Assembly: GCA_947631505.1 (NCBI GenBank)
Contig: CANRLR010000016.1
Coordinates: forward strand, 1 to 63,594
Direction of reading: 5' to 3'
Origin: an uncultured Lachnospiraceae bacterium
Lineage (GTDB): Bacteria; Bacillota; Clostridia; Lachnospirales; Lachnospiraceae
Length of the DNA: 63,594 bases
Shown: in pieces, positions 52,701-60,695 of the stretch
How positions within the stretch are numbered: position 1 is the first letter of the stretch
Layout of the letters: the number at the start of each line of letters is the position of its first letter
Program-made: the position numbers and the translations under genes
Notes under the pieces: generated by a model
Told to the model about the DNA's origin: nothing
Database searches by the model: none
The model's input: only the letters and a program-made list of their open reading frames with translations

Positions 52701-53776
52701 ATGGAAAGGTAACTGGTGTCAATCCGGGTATCGCATTGATTACCGGTATATCAAGAGATGGTAATTTTACCGTAGCCTGTCTGGTGACGGTTAAGGCAAA
52801 GGTTGTTGCCAATGATACGAAAGTAACTGTAAAGCCGACGACGAAATATTTGAAGCTTGGCAAGAGCTTTTATGTAAAGGCTACTGTAACAGGAACTTCA
52901 AATAAGAAGGTCAAATGGTCGACCAGTAAAAAATCCGTAGCAACAGTTACAAAAGGTGGAAAAGTAAAGGGAAAGAAAATCGGAACTGCCTATATAAAAG
53001 CTACGGCAAAGGATGGAAGCGGTGCGTATGCACGCTGTAAAGTCCGGGTTGTCCGCATGGCAAAAAAAGTGAAATTAAATAAGTATACAGCAAAGGTGCT
53101 TGTAGGAAGCACGTTGAAATTAAAAGCAACGGTTACCCCGAAAAAAACTACGATTAAAAAGGTAAAATGGACCAGCAGCAATAAAAAGATTGCTACGGTA
53201 AGTTCATCGGGACGTGTTCTTGGTGTAGCACCGGGAATTGTAAAAATCAAGGCAAAGGCAACGGATGGTTCCGGTAAGTCAGCGACCTGTATTTTGACGG
53301 TTCAGGAACCGGTGGAAGCAACAGGTGTAACCGTGAAAAATAGTGAGCTGACGGTGGCTAAGGGAAAATCCGTTCAGTCCGGAATTGTAGCAGCTCCGGC
53401 AAATACGACAACAAAGATTAAATATTATTCCGACAATAAAAAAGTGGCAACGGTAGATAAACGTGGTAAAATCCGTACGAAGCGTGCCGGTCAGGCGACG
53501 ATTTATGGAGAAACTGCGAATGGAAAAATCGGATATGTCGATCTGCTGGTAGTTGACCTGAACCGCAAGGGATTAGTAATGCGGCAGTATGATACTGAGC
53601 AGCTTCGTGTCAATGAAATCAGTACCGGTGTAACATGGTATTCAAAGAATATTAATATCGCAACAGTAGACTCTACAGGAAAGGTAATAGGGCGAAGGAA
53701 AGGAACGACAACGATTTACGCAATTGTAAATGGTGTAAAATTGGGATGCCGTGTGACGATAAAGAAGATAAAATAG
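49778..53776 (+). CDS. Large secreted protein with about eleven bacterial Ig-like (Big_2) repeats
   Basis: This 1332-residue protein starts with a strongly basic segment and a hydrophobic stretch (about 22-40), so it is exported or anchored at the N-terminus. About eleven copies of the Big_2 pattern W-(T/S)-S-S-x-x-x-(I/V)-A-T-V-x-x-x-G-x-V-x-x-x-x-x-G follow; the clearest are in the last 700 residues. The repeats from about residue 1010 onward are very rich in Lys (for example K-V-K-W-S-T-S-K-K-S-V). There is no LPxTG sortase motif or wall-binding module at the C-terminus. Such proteins act as adhesins or wall-associated scaffolds. It lies between typA and recN, 16 bases before recN. Confidence 0.9.
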   Translation: MKQFIHRNKNRKQSNRKKHLIFCLAFVAALIAGGAFLWNDYSHAADEERAMWIEYKGEALDPSQTYTMNTSSMQLMLRTSKSAPAYDTDDYIVEWSIPDSAADGVIASIEQDPENKMISIVHAISPGNVTVTVTVKDHMNGALLDATTCNINVIFAIDTSTNDNIYKFVNSTDTERSLVLYADDAPVQLGLNFGKSENAQWTSSNEEVVKVDRNTGVLTPVGAGRTQVTATYNPDSGTTYTAILNVYIKPKVSLTNGSGYSNSLSHLKLPSGTYLYTDTVFTNNTQAIRNKITWVVKKDDGKGNPKVIANSLGMESDLIRVTPSGMYSNDLKIEGVAGDYVMEFYTNGTYTDESEEGHTAAYDPTTVTFTLTAKIGDKEETLGSGDSYDLAAAFGMTTEDFVKCFNSNQWTKDGGSIYNYATYDNSKGILTIKNNVSEGILLDTVDVRPSQKAYVASLLGLDPNNEDDLNGMPMSFRVTINLKDQLRLSSTALTLSEKATYQLSATYNGTYEEPVKWTSSDPKYVTVDENGLLTAVKNTTGDVIITASLTNTAGKTITATCLVVVEPALSTFTLDPNVKEMSMFVGESTTIKAVIKQAITNAPLSWTCSTANSNIFSVVTASDGKSAVVTATETGVADLIVQNTVSGDKKTIRITVRSSIESISLKNTEMSIARYKDGYNMGKNDVSWNPTNATDTDLLWSSSDTSIATVDEDGYISFVNAGVTLITVRPVNNPNGVMASCLVTIIGSAEKVKFSENDITMEVGDDYSISVDYEPINTVADLTWTPTGMDAKCVTISYDEERNIATFSGKAPGVTYVNITSPQTGTDTIKVTVKQPSTAISLSPKEVTVRTGGTTTIEATLTPNTSTDTVHWSTLDARVATVDSEGNVTGVKAGTTFIKAQAFNGKTAGPVEIIQVIVRDGVKGIVLDSLEKSVTVGSSISLVPIFTPESAFDKGMTWTSSNSSVAKVELDGITNGKVTGVNPGIALITGISRDGNFTVACLVTVKAKVVANDTKVTVKPTTKYLKLGKSFYVKATVTGTSNKKVKWSTSKKSVATVTKGGKVKGKKIGTAYIKATAKDGSGAYARCKVRVVRMAKKVKLNKYTAKVLVGSTLKLKATVTPKKTTIKKVKWTSSNKKIATVSSSGRVLGVAPGIVKIKAKATDGSGKSATCILTVQEPVEATGVTVKNSELTVAKGKSVQSGIVAAPANTTTKIKYYSDNKKVATVDKRGKIRTKRAGQATIYGETANGKIGYVDLLVVDLNRKGLVMRQYDTEQLRVNEISTGVTWYSKNINIATVDSTGKVIGRRKGTTTIYAIVNGVKLGCRVTIKKIK

Positions 53777-53792
53777 GGGGAACATAAACAGA

Positions 53793-55469
53793 TTGCTAAC
53801 AAATTTACACGTTAAAAATTTTGCTTTAATTGATGAAATTGATATTGATTTTGGCAGCCGTTTGAACATATTGACGGGAGAAACCGGAGCGGGTAAATCA
53901 ATTTTAATAGGTTCTATCAGCATTGCATTAGGAGCAAGGGTTTCTCCGGACATCATTGGACGAAACGGCGAATATGCCATGGTTCAGATTGTGTTTCAGA
54001 TTGACAATGAAGAAACGTTAGAACAGATTCGGGAGCTGGATGTAGAACCGGAGGACGGTCAGATTGTTATTTCCCGCAAAATAACCGGGAATCGAAGTAT
54101 TAATAAGATAAATGGTGAAAGTGTACCCGTTAGTATCATTCGCAAGGTAGCTGCACGATGTATTGATATTCATGGTCAGCATGAGCATCAGTCATTGTTG
54201 AATTGCGACAGGCATAAGGAGATTGTAGATGAGTACGGTGGTGAAAAAACGCTTTCTATGAAAACAGAGATTGCATCTTTGTATAAAAAATATATCTCTT
54301 TGAAAAAGGAGATAGATGCAGAATCCGTTTCAGAAGAGGAGCGGGCCAGACAGATTGGTTTTTTGCAATATGAACAGGAAGAAATAACCAAGGCGGCTTT
54401 AAAGCCGGAAGAAATGGATTCTTTGGAAGAGGAATTCACCCGTGCTTCCCATGCCGGAACAATTGTGGAAAAATTGGGAGAGGTCTATTCCCTTAGTACG
54501 GAAACAGCGTTGAGTGCTGTGAGTCATGGATTGCGGCGTTTAAGTGAGATTCAGTCGTTGGATGCCCGTCTTTCTGATTTCACCGAACAATTTATGCAGA
54601 TCGAAGGTCTATTGGGGGATTTTAACCGGGAAGTATCCTCATATATGGAAGATTTTACTTTCGATGAAAATGAACTGATTCAAATGCAGAACCGCTTGGA
54701 TTTGATACATTCACTTCAATCCAAATACGGAGAAAGCTATGATGATATTATGGCACATCTTCGGACGGTGGAAGAAAAGCTGGAGCAATATGCCGATTTT
54801 GAGAATTACCGTCAGAGACAGCAGGAGAAATTAACGGAACTGGAAAGTGCTCTGACAAAACAATGTGAGAAATTATCTGCATATCGGAAGAAAACTGCGG
54901 ACAAATTACAAAAAGAAATTACTCAGGCATTAGAGGATCTGAATTTTGCCCATGTTGATTTTGAAATTCAGATTACGTCTAAGGATGGATTTGCTGCAGA
55001 TGGCAAAGATAATGTGGAATTTATGATTGCGACCAATCCGGGTGAACAAAGAAGAAGTCTTGGAAAAGTGGCATCCGGTGGTGAATTGTCACGTATTATG
55101 CTGGCTATTAAATCGGTGTTTGCTGACAGTGACCAGATCGAAACATTGATTTTTGATGAGATTGACACGGGAATAAGTGGCCGGACTGCACAAAAGGTAT
55201 CTGAAAAGATGGGATTGCTGGGAATGAAACATCAGGTCATATGCATTACCCACTTGGCACAGATTGCTGCAATGGCAGACTGCCACTATGTAATTGAGAA
55301 AAAAGTAAATGAGAAAAGTTCTGCTACAACGATCCGGTCTTTAGATGCAGAGGAAATGGAAGAAGAATTAGCGCGGATTCTCGGAGGGGTTGAAATTACC
55401 GATGCGGTAAAACAAAATGCCCATGAGATGAAGAAAATGGCAGAAGAATTAAAACAAAGCCGTAAGTAA
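53793..55469 (+). CDS. recN: DNA repair protein RecN
   Basis: RecN is an SMC-like ATPase that acts early at DNA double-strand breaks. The 558-residue protein has Walker A G-E-T-G-A-G-K-S at 29-36, a central coiled-coil region (about 150-370), the signature S-G-G-E-L-S-R-I-M-L-A and Walker B L-I-F-D-E-I-D-T-G-I-S-G. A TTG at 53793 is accepted as start because the protein then begins M-L-x-x-L-x-V-K-N-F-A-L-I-D, the usual RecN N-terminus; the G-rich site is 12 bases away, a long spacing. A hairpin terminator follows at 55504-55539. The order recN-spoIVB-spo0A is conserved in spore-forming Firmicutes. Confidence 0.96.
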   Translation: MLTNLHVKNFALIDEIDIDFGSRLNILTGETGAGKSILIGSISIALGARVSPDIIGRNGEYAMVQIVFQIDNEETLEQIRELDVEPEDGQIVISRKITGNRSINKINGESVPVSIIRKVAARCIDIHGQHEHQSLLNCDRHKEIVDEYGGEKTLSMKTEIASLYKKYISLKKEIDAESVSEEERARQIGFLQYEQEEITKAALKPEEMDSLEEEFTRASHAGTIVEKLGEVYSLSTETALSAVSHGLRRLSEIQSLDARLSDFTEQFMQIEGLLGDFNREVSSYMEDFTFDENELIQMQNRLDLIHSLQSKYGESYDDIMAHLRTVEEKLEQYADFENYRQRQQEKLTELESALTKQCEKLSAYRKKTADKLQKEITQALEDLNFAHVDFEIQITSKDGFAADGKDNVEFMIATNPGEQRRSLGKVASGGELSRIMLAIKSVFADSDQIETLIFDEIDTGISGRTAQKVSEKMGLLGMKHQVICITHLAQIAAMADCHYVIEKKVNEKSSATTIRSLDAEEMEEELARILGGVEITDAVKQNAHEMKKMAEELKQSRK

Positions 55470-55503
55470 AAGTTTATAAAACAGTCAGGATGGACATACT
55501 ATA

Positions 55504-55539
55504 CAGGAATCAAAGAAAATTCTTTGATTCCTGTTTTTT
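55504..55539 (+). terminator. Rho-independent terminator after recN
   Basis: A perfect 13-14-bp stem (55504-55517 with 55520-55533) is followed by six T residues (55534-55539). Confidence 0.9.
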
Positions 55540-55602
55540 GATGTTTCGGGAAAATTTGTGCAGAAAACAGGAACATATTCATTAATTTTGGGAGGTTTCC
55601 GG

Positions 55603-56829
55603 ATGAAAAAAAAGTTGCGCATGCTATATATTTTTCTGCTGATTATCGATGTGACGGTTCTGGGAGTAATGACCGTCAGATATTTTGATGAGGGGATACC
55701 AGATTCTTTACTTGCGGTTGTCGGAGAGATGGAAACGGTAGAGCTTCCCTTTGGCATTGAGTTAGAGGAATCAAAAGCAGTTCTAAAAGTGAGTAATGAG
55801 AGCAGCGGATTTTCTATGGTGTCTGATAAAACGGGAAGTTATCATATTCCGGTGAAATTATTCGGTGTTTTTCATGTAAAAGATATGGATGTAAAGGTAA
55901 TACAGAAAATGAAGCTGGCACCCAGCGGGGAACCGATTGGGATCTACGTGGAAACCAATGGCTTATTGGTATTGGATACAGCAGAAATCGAAGGGAAGGA
56001 TGGACTGATTTATGCACCGGGAAAAAACTTATTAAAGAGCGGAGATTACATTTTAAAATGGAATAATACAGTGGTTCCTACCATTCAGAAATTAAATCAG
56101 GAGATACAAAAGAGCGGGGACAAAAAAGTTCCCGTTATCATACGCCGTGGGAAAGAGCGGATCAAACTGGCAATACGCCCGGTGCTTGCGTCAGACGGAA
56201 TTTATAAAATCGGCACTTGGGTAAGGGAAGATACACAGGGAATCGGAACACTGACTTATGTTACAGAGGATGGAAAATTCGGAACATTGGGGCATGGTAT
56301 TACAGATGTGGACACCGGTACATTGTTAAATTTGAATGGTGGGGAATTGTACCGTACGAAGATTATGGGAATTACAAAGGGACTTAGCGGAGAACCGGGA
56401 GAATTACAGGGCTATATGAATATGGTGGCGGACAATCAAATCGGAGAGGTGTATAAAAATACAACATTGGGTGTATTTGGTACAATGAATAAAGAACAGG
56501 TAAAAGAATATGGAAAGAACTTTCTTCCCGTGGGAAGAAAACAAGAAATCAAAAAAGGAAAGGCCTATATCTATACAAATTTGGGAAATGGAGTGGGAAC
56601 ATACGAAATTGAGATAGAAAAAATCATATTAAATAGCAAGGATAATAAAAGCATGGAAATCTGTGTGACCGATCAACAATTATTGAAACAATCAGGAGGA
56701 ATCGTTCAGGGAATGAGCGGGAGCCCGATTATTCAGAACGGGAAAATAATCGGAGCAATCACCCATGTGCTGGTCGATGATCCAACAAGAGGGTACGGAA
56801 TATTTATTGAGAACATGCTTTCCCAGTGA
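55603..56829 (+). CDS. spoIVB: Stage IV sporulation serine protease SpoIVB
   Basis: SpoIVB is made in the forespore and secreted into the space between forespore and mother cell, where it starts activation of pro-sigma-K. The 408-residue protein has an N-terminal membrane segment (about 6-26), a PDZ region (about 115-200) and an S55 peptidase domain. The catalytic His is in G-T-L-G-H-G at about 231 and the Ser is in G-M-S-G-S-P at about 371-375. ATG 55603 is chosen because GGGAGG lies seven bases upstream; the in-frame ATG at 55558 lies in front of that site. It is strong evidence that the organism forms endospores. Confidence 0.95.
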   Translation: MKKKLRMLYIFLLIIDVTVLGVMTVRYFDEGIPDSLLAVVGEMETVELPFGIELEESKAVLKVSNESSGFSMVSDKTGSYHIPVKLFGVFHVKDMDVKVIQKMKLAPSGEPIGIYVETNGLLVLDTAEIEGKDGLIYAPGKNLLKSGDYILKWNNTVVPTIQKLNQEIQKSGDKKVPVIIRRGKERIKLAIRPVLASDGIYKIGTWVREDTQGIGTLTYVTEDGKFGTLGHGITDVDTGTLLNLNGGELYRTKIMGITKGLSGEPGELQGYMNMVADNQIGEVYKNTTLGVFGTMNKEQVKEYGKNFLPVGRKQEIKKGKAYIYTNLGNGVGTYEIEIEKIILNSKDNKSMEICVTDQQLLKQSGGIVQGMSGSPIIQNGKIIGAITHVLVDDPTRGYGIFIENMLSQ

Positions 56830-56936
56830 GCAGTGCGGGTCTGTCGATATTTGCGGAAAAGATTGTTTCTTTTTGTAGATAAATGTCAAAAAATAAAATA
56901 TTTATAAATAAAATTAAATAAATATAAAAATACTAC

Positions 56937-56963
56937 TTGAATTATGGAAAGAAATGGTATAAA
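56937..56963 (+). promoter_or_regulatory. Possible vegetative promoter of spo0A
   Basis: TTGAAT (56937-56942) and TATAAA (56958-56963) are only 15 bp apart, which is short. No convincing sigma-H promoter or complete 0A box was found in 56830-57018; a partial TGTCGA occurs near 56842. Confidence 0.35.
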
Positions 56964-57018
56964 CTCTATGTATCACAAAGTTTATAAAAATTTTATAATT
57001 TGACAGGAGGTTACATTT

Positions 57019-57813
57019 GTGAACAAGTTGAAAGTGTTAATTGCTGATGATAATCCACGAATTGCGTCTACAATAGAATCTATTTTGATGGAAGATGACG
57101 ATATCGAAATTGTGGGAAAGGCGGAGGATGGTGCCGAAACAATGGGAATGATTGAAGAGACAGAACCGGATGTGTTACTGTTAGACTTGATTATGCCCAA
57201 GCTCGATGGCCTTGGTGTATTAGAGAAGCTTCACAAGAAAAAGGGAAGCTGTAAATTGCCGGAGGTAATTGTGATATCCTCTATTTCACAGGAACGGGTG
57301 ACAGAAAATGCGTTGGATCTAGGGGCTGCCTATTATGTTTTGAAACCTTTTGATAAAGAGGCGGTTCTTTCACGGGTGCAGCAATTTAAACCGGGTGTTC
57401 GGACAAGATTCATTTCTCTGCCGGAGGAGCGAAGGCATTCTGAGGAGATAAGCCGTTATAATCTGGAATCCAATGTGACAAATATTATACATGAAATCGG
57501 AGTGCCGGCACATATTAAAGGGTATCAGTATTTGAGAGATGCCATCATGATGTCAGTGGATGACAGTGAGATGTTGAATTCTATTACAAAAATTCTGTAT
57601 CCGTCCATAGCGAAGCAGCATGGTACAACACCGAGCAGAGTGGAGCGTGCAATCCGCCATGCCATTGAGGTGGCATGGAGCCGGGGAAAAGTAGATACGA
57701 TTGACGAATTATTTGGATACACCGTCAACAATGGAAAAGGAAAGCCGACAAACTCAGAATTTGTCGCATTAATTGCCGACAAAATCCGCTTGGAACAGAA
57801 GATGAAAATATAG
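57019..57813 (+). CDS. spo0A: Sporulation master regulator Spo0A
   Basis: Spo0A is the response regulator that commits the cell to sporulation. The 264-residue protein has a receiver domain (about 4-125) with acidic residues D-D-N near the start, the phospho-acceptor Asp56 in L-L-D-L-I-M-P, and the K-P-F end motif. A C-terminal DNA-binding domain carries the helix [17 protein letters not shown]. It starts with GTG behind AGGAGG (57005-57010, eight bases away). It follows spoIVB by 189 bases in the usual order. A hairpin terminator lies after the stop. Confidence 0.98.
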   Translation: MNKLKVLIADDNPRIASTIESILMEDDDIEIVGKAEDGAETMGMIEETEPDVLLLDLIMPKLDGLGVLEKLHKKKGSCKLPEVIVISSISQERVTENALDLGAAYYVLKPFDKEAVLSRVQQFKPGVRTRFISLPEERRHSEEISRYNLESNVTNIIHEIGVPAHIKGYQYLRDAIMMSVDDSEMLNSITKILYPSIAKQHGTTPSRVERAIRHAIEVAWSRGKVDTIDELFGYTVNNGKGKPTNSEFVALIADKIRLEQKMKI

Positions 57814-57839
57814 TAGTATACAGAGGCTAGTGTGAAAAA

Positions 57840-57861
57840 TAAGCTCGATAGCTTAATTTTT
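57840..57861. terminator. Terminator after spo0A
   Basis: The stem 57840-57845 with 57850-57855 (CGAT loop) is followed by ATTTTT. An A-rich stretch before it can pair with the tail, lengthening the stem. Confidence 0.7.
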
Positions 57862-57872
57862 ACATTTTGCAC

Positions 57873-57901
57873 TTTTCAGTTGTGTCATTTTAGTGTATAA
57901 T
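57873..57901 (+). promoter_or_regulatory. Promoter of glgA
   Basis: TTTTCA (57873-57878) and TATAAT (57896-57901) are 17 bp apart. The -35 is weak. Confidence 0.5.
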
Positions 57902-57940
57902 GAGTTTAACTATAGAATAAACCGAAAGGGGAGAAGTGCA

Positions 57941-59377
57941 TTGAAGAAAATTTTATTTGTTGCTTCTGAATGTGTACCGTTTATTAAAACTGGCGGACTG
58001 GCAGATGTAGTAGGTTCATTACCAAAATATTTTGATAAAAAGCAATTTGATGTACGTGTTATGATTCCAAAATATACTTCAATTCCGGAAGAATATAAAA
58101 ATCAAATGGAGTACATTACACATTTTTATCTGGAACTTGCATGGAGAAAGCAGTATGTAGGTGTTTTCAAAATGGAAAGGGAAGGTGTGACATTCTATTT
58201 TCTGGATAATGAGTTTTACTTTAGCGGGGAAAAACCTTATGGTGAAATTTATCAGGATATAGAGAAATTTGCGTTTTTTGACAAAGCAGCTCTTTCTACC
58301 CTTCCGTTAATTGATTTCCGTCCGGATATTATTCACTGCCATGACTGGCAGACGGGATTGATTCCGGTCTATCTGCAGGATTCTTTCCAGCAGGGTGAAT
58401 TTTACCGCGGAATTAAAACGATTATGACGATTCATAATTTGAAATTCCAGGGAGTATGGGATAAAAAGACAGTTATGGATACCGCAGGTTTAGATGCTTA
58501 TTACTTTACGGCAGATAAGCTGGAAGCATATGGAGATGCCAACTATTTAAAAGGCGGTCTGGTATATGCAGACCAAATCACAACGGTAAGTGATACATAT
58601 GCGGAAGAAATTAAGACACCGTTTTACGGAGAAAAACTGGATGGACTCATTAATGCCAAATCCGGCTGCCTGACTGGAATTGTGAATGGTCTGGACTATG
58701 ATGAATATAATCCATCGACAGATCCGATGATTGATTTTCATTATGATGCAAGAACATTCCGCAAAGAAAAAATTAAAAATAAACGTGCTCTTCAGAAAGA
58801 GCTTGGGCTGGCACAGGATGACAGGAAGTTCATGATTGGTATTGTATCCCGTCTGACGGACCAAAAGGGATTTGATCTAATTGACTATGTCATTGAAGAA
58901 ATCTGTGCTGAGGATACGCAGCTTGTTGTTCTCGGAACAGGAGAAGAAAAGTATGAGCACTTGTTCCGGCATTTTGCATGGAAGTATCCGGACAGAGTAT
59001 CGGCAAATATATTCTATTCCAATGAGCGTTCTCATAAGATTTATGCTTCCTGTGATGCTTTCTTGATGCCGTCACTTTTTGAACCGTGCGGATTGAGCCA
59101 GTTAATGAGCCTCCGTTACGGAACAGTACCGATTGTTCGTGAGACCGGAGGACTTCGTGATACGGTAGAACCATACAATGAGTATGAAAGTAAAGGAACC
59201 GGATTTTCTTTTAGCAACTACAATGCTCACGAAATGTTAAACACCATCCGTTATGCAAAAGATGTGTATTATAATAGAAAAAGAGAGTGGAATAAAATTA
59301 TCGACCGGGGAATGGCCATGGACTTCTCCTGGAATAATTCTGCCCGCAAATATGAGGATCTGTATAACCGGATGTAG
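57941..59377 (+). CDS. glgA: Glycogen synthase (ADP-glucose type)
   Basis: GlgA extends alpha-1,4-glucan from ADP-glucose. The 478-residue GT5 protein opens with K-K-I-L-F-V-A-S-E and the ADP-glucose-binding K-T-G-G-L-A-D-V-V-G-S-L-P (about 15-27). It also has H-D-W-Q-T-G-L and the catalytic C-terminal E-P-C-G-L-S-Q-L followed by G-G-L-R-D-T-V. The TTG at 57941 is taken as start because GGGGAG lies seven bases upstream and the family N-terminus begins there; an in-frame ATG at 57893 overlaps the promoter -10. It stands alone, without the other glg genes. A glycogen store next to spo0A would fit a sporulating fermenter. Confidence 0.95.
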   Translation: MKKILFVASECVPFIKTGGLADVVGSLPKYFDKKQFDVRVMIPKYTSIPEEYKNQMEYITHFYLELAWRKQYVGVFKMEREGVTFYFLDNEFYFSGEKPYGEIYQDIEKFAFFDKAALSTLPLIDFRPDIIHCHDWQTGLIPVYLQDSFQQGEFYRGIKTIMTIHNLKFQGVWDKKTVMDTAGLDAYYFTADKLEAYGDANYLKGGLVYADQITTVSDTYAEEIKTPFYGEKLDGLINAKSGCLTGIVNGLDYDEYNPSTDPMIDFHYDARTFRKEKIKNKRALQKELGLAQDDRKFMIGIVSRLTDQKGFDLIDYVIEEICAEDTQLVVLGTGEEKYEHLFRHFAWKYPDRVSANIFYSNERSHKIYASCDAFLMPSLFEPCGLSQLMSLRYGTVPIVRETGGLRDTVEPYNEYESKGTGFSFSNYNAHEMLNTIRYAKDVYYNRKREWNKIIDRGMAMDFSWNNSARKYEDLYNRM

Positions 59378-59420
59378 ACAGTGGTCATAAAAATAGTGTT
59401 TTTTGTAAAAAATTAAAATA

Positions 59421-59470
59421 AATCCTATTATCTACTTGAATTTTTTGGAAGAATTGGGTAGAATAGGATT
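59421..59470. promoter_or_regulatory. 9-bp inverted repeat flanking the gap promoter
   Basis: AATCCTATT (59421-59429) and AATAGGATT (59462-59470) are perfect inverted repeats 32 bp apart. Similarity extends inward (TCTAC against GTAG). The right arm overlaps the -10 box. The arrangement looks like a two-site operator for a looping or cooperative repressor. Confidence 0.55.
59436..59464 (+). promoter_or_regulatory. Promoter of gap
   Basis: TTGAAT (59436-59441) and TAGAAT (59459-59464) are 17 bp apart, 66 bases before the gap start codon. Confidence 0.75.
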
Positions 59471-59477
59471 TAGAAAA

Positions 59478-59499
59478 GTTTGTGTAAATTTTAACAAAC
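59478..59499. promoter_or_regulatory. Rex-like operator in the gap leader
   Basis: The 18-bp core 59480-59497 reads TTGTGTA-AATT-TTAACAA. The right half fits the Rex consensus TTGTTAA-N4-TTAACAA perfectly and the left half matches at 5 of 7 positions. The symmetry extends two bases further on each side. It lies just downstream of the -10 box, where a bound repressor would block transcription. Rex senses the NADH/NAD ratio, and GapA makes NADH. Confidence 0.6.
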
Positions 59500-59530
59500 T
59501 AATATTTAACTTTTTTTAGGAGGAAATATC

Positions 59531-60547
59531 ATGTCAGTAAAAGTAGCGATTAATGGTTTCGGACGTATTGGACGTCTTGCATTCAGACAGATGTTTGGTG
59601 CAGAAGGTTATGAAGTAGTAGCAATCAACGACTTGACAAGCCCTAAAATGCTTGCTCATCTGTTAAAGTATGATTCTTCTCAGGGTAAATATGAGAAGGC
59701 TGATACGGTAACAGCAAGTGATGATTCTATTACTGTTGATGGTAAAGAAATTAAAATTTATGCTTTCCCGGATGCAAACAACTGTCCATGGGGTGAGCTT
59801 GGCGTAGATGTAGTTCTTGAGTGTTCTGGATTCTATACATCCAAAGAGAAGGCTCAGGCACACATCAATGCAGGTGCTCGTAAAGTAGTTATTTCTGCTC
59901 CAGCAGGAAATGACCTTCCTACTATTGTTTATAACACAAACCATAACACATTGAAAGCAGACGACACAATCATCTCCGCAGCTTCTTGTACAACAAACTG
60001 TCTTGCACCAATGGCAGATGCGTTGAATAAGTATGCAGAGGTTCAGTCTGGTATCATGGTAACAATCCATGCTTACACAGGTGACCAGATGACTTTGGAT
60101 GGTCCGCAGAGAAAAGGTGATTTGAGAAGATCCCGTGCAGCTGCAGTAAACATCGTTCCTAACAGCACAGGAGCTGCAAAGGCTATCGGTCTTGTAATTC
60201 CTGAACTGAATGGTAAATTGATTGGTTCTGCACAGCGTGTACCTACACCTACAGGTTCTACCACTATCTTGACAGCAGTTGTTAAAGGCAGTGATGTAAC
60301 AGTTGAGGGAATCAATGCCGCTATGAAAGCAGCAGCAAATGAGTCTTTCGGATACAATGAGGATGAGATTGTTTCTTCTGATATTGTAGGTATGAGATTT
60401 GGTTCTTTGTTTGATGCAACTCAGACAATGGTATCTAAGGTATCGGATGATTTGTATGAGGTACAGGTTGTATCCTGGTATGATAACGAGAACTCTTACA
60501 CAAGCCAGATGGTTCGTACAATCAAATACTTCAGCGAGCTGGCTTAA
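59531..60547 (+). CDS. gap: Glyceraldehyde-3-phosphate dehydrogenase
   Basis: This 338-residue enzyme oxidises glyceraldehyde 3-phosphate to 1,3-bisphosphoglycerate with NAD+. The N-terminal Rossmann motif I-N-G-F-G-R-I-G-R is at about 7-15. The catalytic Cys153 is in S-A-A-S-C-T-T-N-C, and S-W-Y-D-N-E is near the end. The ribosome site AGGAGG lies close to the ATG. Its codon use looks more biased than its neighbours, as expected for a highly expressed gene. It opens the run gap-pgk-tpiA, is preceded by a strong promoter with two possible operators, and is followed by a terminator or attenuator hairpin. Confidence 0.98.
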   Translation: MSVKVAINGFGRIGRLAFRQMFGAEGYEVVAINDLTSPKMLAHLLKYDSSQGKYEKADTVTASDDSITVDGKEIKIYAFPDANNCPWGELGVDVVLECSGFYTSKEKAQAHINAGARKVVISAPAGNDLPTIVYNTNHNTLKADDTIISAASCTTNCLAPMADALNKYAEVQSGIMVTIHAYTGDQMTLDGPQRKGDLRRSRAAAVNIVPNSTGAAKAIGLVIPELNGKLIGSAQRVPTPTGSTTILTAVVKGSDVTVEGINAAMKAAANESFGYNEDEIVSSDIVGMRFGSLFDATQTMVSKVSDDLYEVQVVSWYDNENSYTSQMVRTIKYFSELA

Positions 60548-60586
60548 TTCCAGTTTGATTTGATGTGAGATTTTAATGATCCTAAA

Positions 60587-60619
60587 AGGGTCCGGTCGGT
60601 TGGGCCGGACTCTTTATTT
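60587..60619 (+). terminator. Terminator or attenuator between gap and pgk
   Basis: The stem 60587-60595 with 60605-60613 (one G-T pair) is followed by the T-rich TTTATTTGTT. No promoter is obvious between it and pgk, so partial readthrough is likely. Confidence 0.65.
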
Positions 60620-60637
60620 GTTGGAAAGTTCTATGTA

Positions 60638-60670
60638 TGAAAAGCATCATTTATTGTTTCATGCTTTTCA
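60638..60670 (+). promoter_or_regulatory. Hairpin in the pgk leader
   Basis: A perfect 10-bp inverted repeat (60638-60647 with 60661-60670) has a 13-nt loop. It ends 13 bases before the GGAGG of pgk and lacks a T-run, so it may be an mRNA processing or stability element. Confidence 0.5.
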
Positions 60671-60695
60671 AAACAAGAAAAATGGAGGTTATATT

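Noticed and set aside
56830-57018. 0A box or sigma-H promoter upstream of spo0A
   Set aside because: Only a partial TGTCGA near 56842 and no convincing sigma-H elements could be found.
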